Below, piece by piece: positions 13,121-14,014 of a stretch of DNA of 14,014 nucleotides; the first letter of the stretch is position 1, and every line of letters begins with the position of its first letter. The translations under genes and the position numbers were made by a program. Source of the DNA: Actinoplanes subtropicus (GTDB lineage: Bacteria > Actinomycetota > Actinomycetes > Mycobacteriales > Micromonosporaceae); NCBI RefSeq assembly GCF_000721705.1, contig NZ_JOJL01000072.1, positions 1 to 14,014 of the forward strand. The letters are read 5' to 3'. The notes beneath the pieces were generated by a model. That model had not been told where the DNA came from. It did no database searches and saw only the letters and a program-made list of their open reading frames with translations.

Positions 13121-13513
13121 GTGCTGTGGCCGGTTCTGCTCAACACCCATCCCCGCGAGGCCACGTGGTCGGTGGGCGAACGGGTCACGACCCGGCTGAG
13201 ATGGCTCGACGACCCGCAACTGCCCGACGACCTCAAACTCCGCCACATCGTCGTGCGCGCCAGGACGCTGCTCGACGTCGACGGGCGCCCCTGGGCACAG
13301 CTGCTCCAGGCCGGCGACATGGTCGCGGTCCGGCAAGGCGATCACCGAGACGGTGAGGTGAGACTCGACGGATGCCTGGGCTTCGACGCCTACCTCGAGC
13401 TCATCGGCGAGTTGCCCGCCACGGCCGGCGTCGTGCGGCGCGTCCGGCTCGTGCACGACCTGTACGACCGGGGTACCGACAGTGGATCCGCCGCCCCGGG
13501 ACCGAACGCCTGA
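13121..13513 (+). CDS. Hypothetical protein, probably frameshifted near its end (130 aa)
   Basis: A soluble strand-rich protein of unknown family; the middle reads LKLRHIVVRARTLLDVDGRP (38-57), then GDMVAVRQGD and a FDAYLELIGEL helix. After VRRVRLVHDLYDR (about residue 105-117) the frame degrades into a low-quality tail (GTDSGSAAPGPNA), while a neighbouring frame continues with good coding sequence to 13713. GTG 13121 is supported by CACGAT exactly 6 bases upstream. Two readings are possible: one gene broken by an indel around 13466-13513, or two overlapping genes. Confidence 0.65.
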   Translation: MLWPVLLNTHPREATWSVGERVTTRLRWLDDPQLPDDLKLRHIVVRARTLLDVDGRPWAQLLQAGDMVAVRQGDHRDGEVRLDGCLGFDAYLELIGELPATAGVVRRVRLVHDLYDRGTDSGSAAPGPNA

Positions 13514-13713
13514 CCGACGTCCCGGACGCCTCGCCGCAACGACTGCGCGACAACCCTTCCCTCCTCGAGCCGCAGCCGCCCGAAACGCCGCCGGAACCCG
13601 GCACCATGCAGTTCGTGGGCGCTACGGAGTACTTCCGCATGAACCGCGACCGGCTACCAAGGCAGCAGTGGCAGGGCCGCGGCTTCCTCGTCGATCTCGA
13701 CATCACCTCCTGA
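13480..13713 (+). CDS. Continuation of the 13121 gene in another frame
   Basis: Starting near 13480 this frame gives WIRRPGTERLTDVPDASPQR, a proline-rich linker, and then MQFVGATEYFRMNRDRLPRQ followed by GFLVDLDITS. Third positions are strongly G/C, as in real genes. No ATG, GTG or TTG opens it before ATG 13606, so as a separate gene it would be only about 35 residues. It most likely forms the C-terminal part of the protein beginning at 13121. Confidence 0.5.
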   Translation, partial: QWIRRPGTERLTDVPDASPQRLRDNPSLLEPQPPETPPEPGTMQFVGATEYFRMNRDRLPRQQWQGRGFLVDLDITS

Positions 13714-13745
13714 ACAGCTCGCCCGGGATAGGGCCGCCCACGGAG

Positions 13746-13793
13746 GTGACTCACGGCGCGCCCCGTAGCGCGCTCTTCGCGGCAGATCCGTAT
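13746..13793 (+). repeat. Array repeat, last two-part copy
   Basis: The left hairpin GTGA-C-TCAC (13746-13754) is followed by CCGTAGCGC and the right core TCGCGGCAGATCCGTAT (13777-13793). The CCGTAGCGC-to-core block aligns well with the copy ending at 4005. Confidence 0.6.
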
Positions 13794-14014
13794 AGTTGGA
13801 ACGTTCAGACTTAGCTTAGGCTTCAAGCGTACGTTCTGGTGTGATCTAGCGTGATGAACAGTTGGTTGATGGCGTGGCGTGACGAGCCGCTGATGATGGT
13901 GTTCCCGATCCCGATGTCTAACGGGGCTCTGCCCCAGCCCGACGGGGCGTGTCGTGGTGGGGGCTCCGGTCGTGGGATAGACGGTGACCGGTTTCCCGGT
14001 CCCGTTCGTTGAAC
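13794..14014. other. Terminal stretch without a supported gene
   Basis: A locally A/T-rich patch (about 13791-13860) lies directly after the last repeat, then G/C-rich sequence with short direct GGGGC and CCCGAT-type motifs. I see no credible reading frame. It may be the edge of another element that continues outside the window. Confidence 0.4.

Noticed and set aside
12152..13456. 434-residue open frame on the minus strand
   Set aside because: It runs opposite to two better plus-strand genes and into PadR in another frame. Only the EAL-like piece (12390-12575) is meaningful.
237..13793. CRISPR array
   Set aside because: Repeats are hundreds of bases apart with genes between them, not regularly spaced short spacers.

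Overview
The window is high-GC DNA with GTG and TTG starts and a PadR/ABC exporter operon. The small-protein families seen here are common in Actinobacteria, and I would guess a filamentous actinomycete such as a member of the Micromonosporaceae. That placement is inference; no rRNA, tRNA or housekeeping gene is present to fix it. No phage, CRISPR or complete insertion sequence is visible.

Layout. Positions 1-9100 hold an accessory array of about fourteen short, mostly single genes on both strands: 532-957+, 1140-1541+ (Imm10-like), 1661-1867+, 1967-2392+ (DUF6228-like), 2546-3223+ (SMI1/KNR4-like), 3400-3951- (DUF4265-like), 4043-4552- (Imm21-like), 4802-5134+, 5233-5532+ (DUF6966-like), 5721-6161+, 6517-6909-, 7066-7479-, 7758-8363+ (membrane protein) and 8561-9097+ (S1-like). 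Positions 9200-9545 hold two decayed gene pieces, an IS5-type transposase and the C-terminus of a membrane protein. Positions 9689-12257 (minus strand) form a tight operon: PadR regulator, small membrane protein, ABC ATPase and ABC-2 permease. It has a perfect palindromic operator at its head and a strong hairpin at its end. An EAL-domain remnant lies at about 12390-12575. The array then resumes with an S1-domain protein (12668-12967) and a gene with an apparent frameshift (13121-13713). The last 220 bases are non-coding as far as I can see, with a local A/T-rich patch.

The most interesting structure is not a gene. Most intergenic gaps of the array contain a copy of a two-part repeat. Its left part is a small hairpin built around GTGAC. 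About 30-40 bases later comes a right core close to TCAGCGGCARATCMGGATG. All copies I found point the same way, although the genes between them lie on both strands. Two gene remnants carry their own copy. Most of these genes also lack a Shine-Dalgarno sequence and have a -10-like hexamer (YANNNT) exactly 6 or 7 bases before the start codon, the mark of leaderless transcription. Small single genes, each with its own promoter and separated by uniformly oriented repeats, look like a cassette array, as in an integron but with a different site and no integrase in view. Several cassettes match polymorphic-toxin immunity families, and no toxin is present, so the array may act as a store of orphan immunity genes. 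The ABC operon, flanked by decayed genes and with different base composition, looks like a separate block inside the array.
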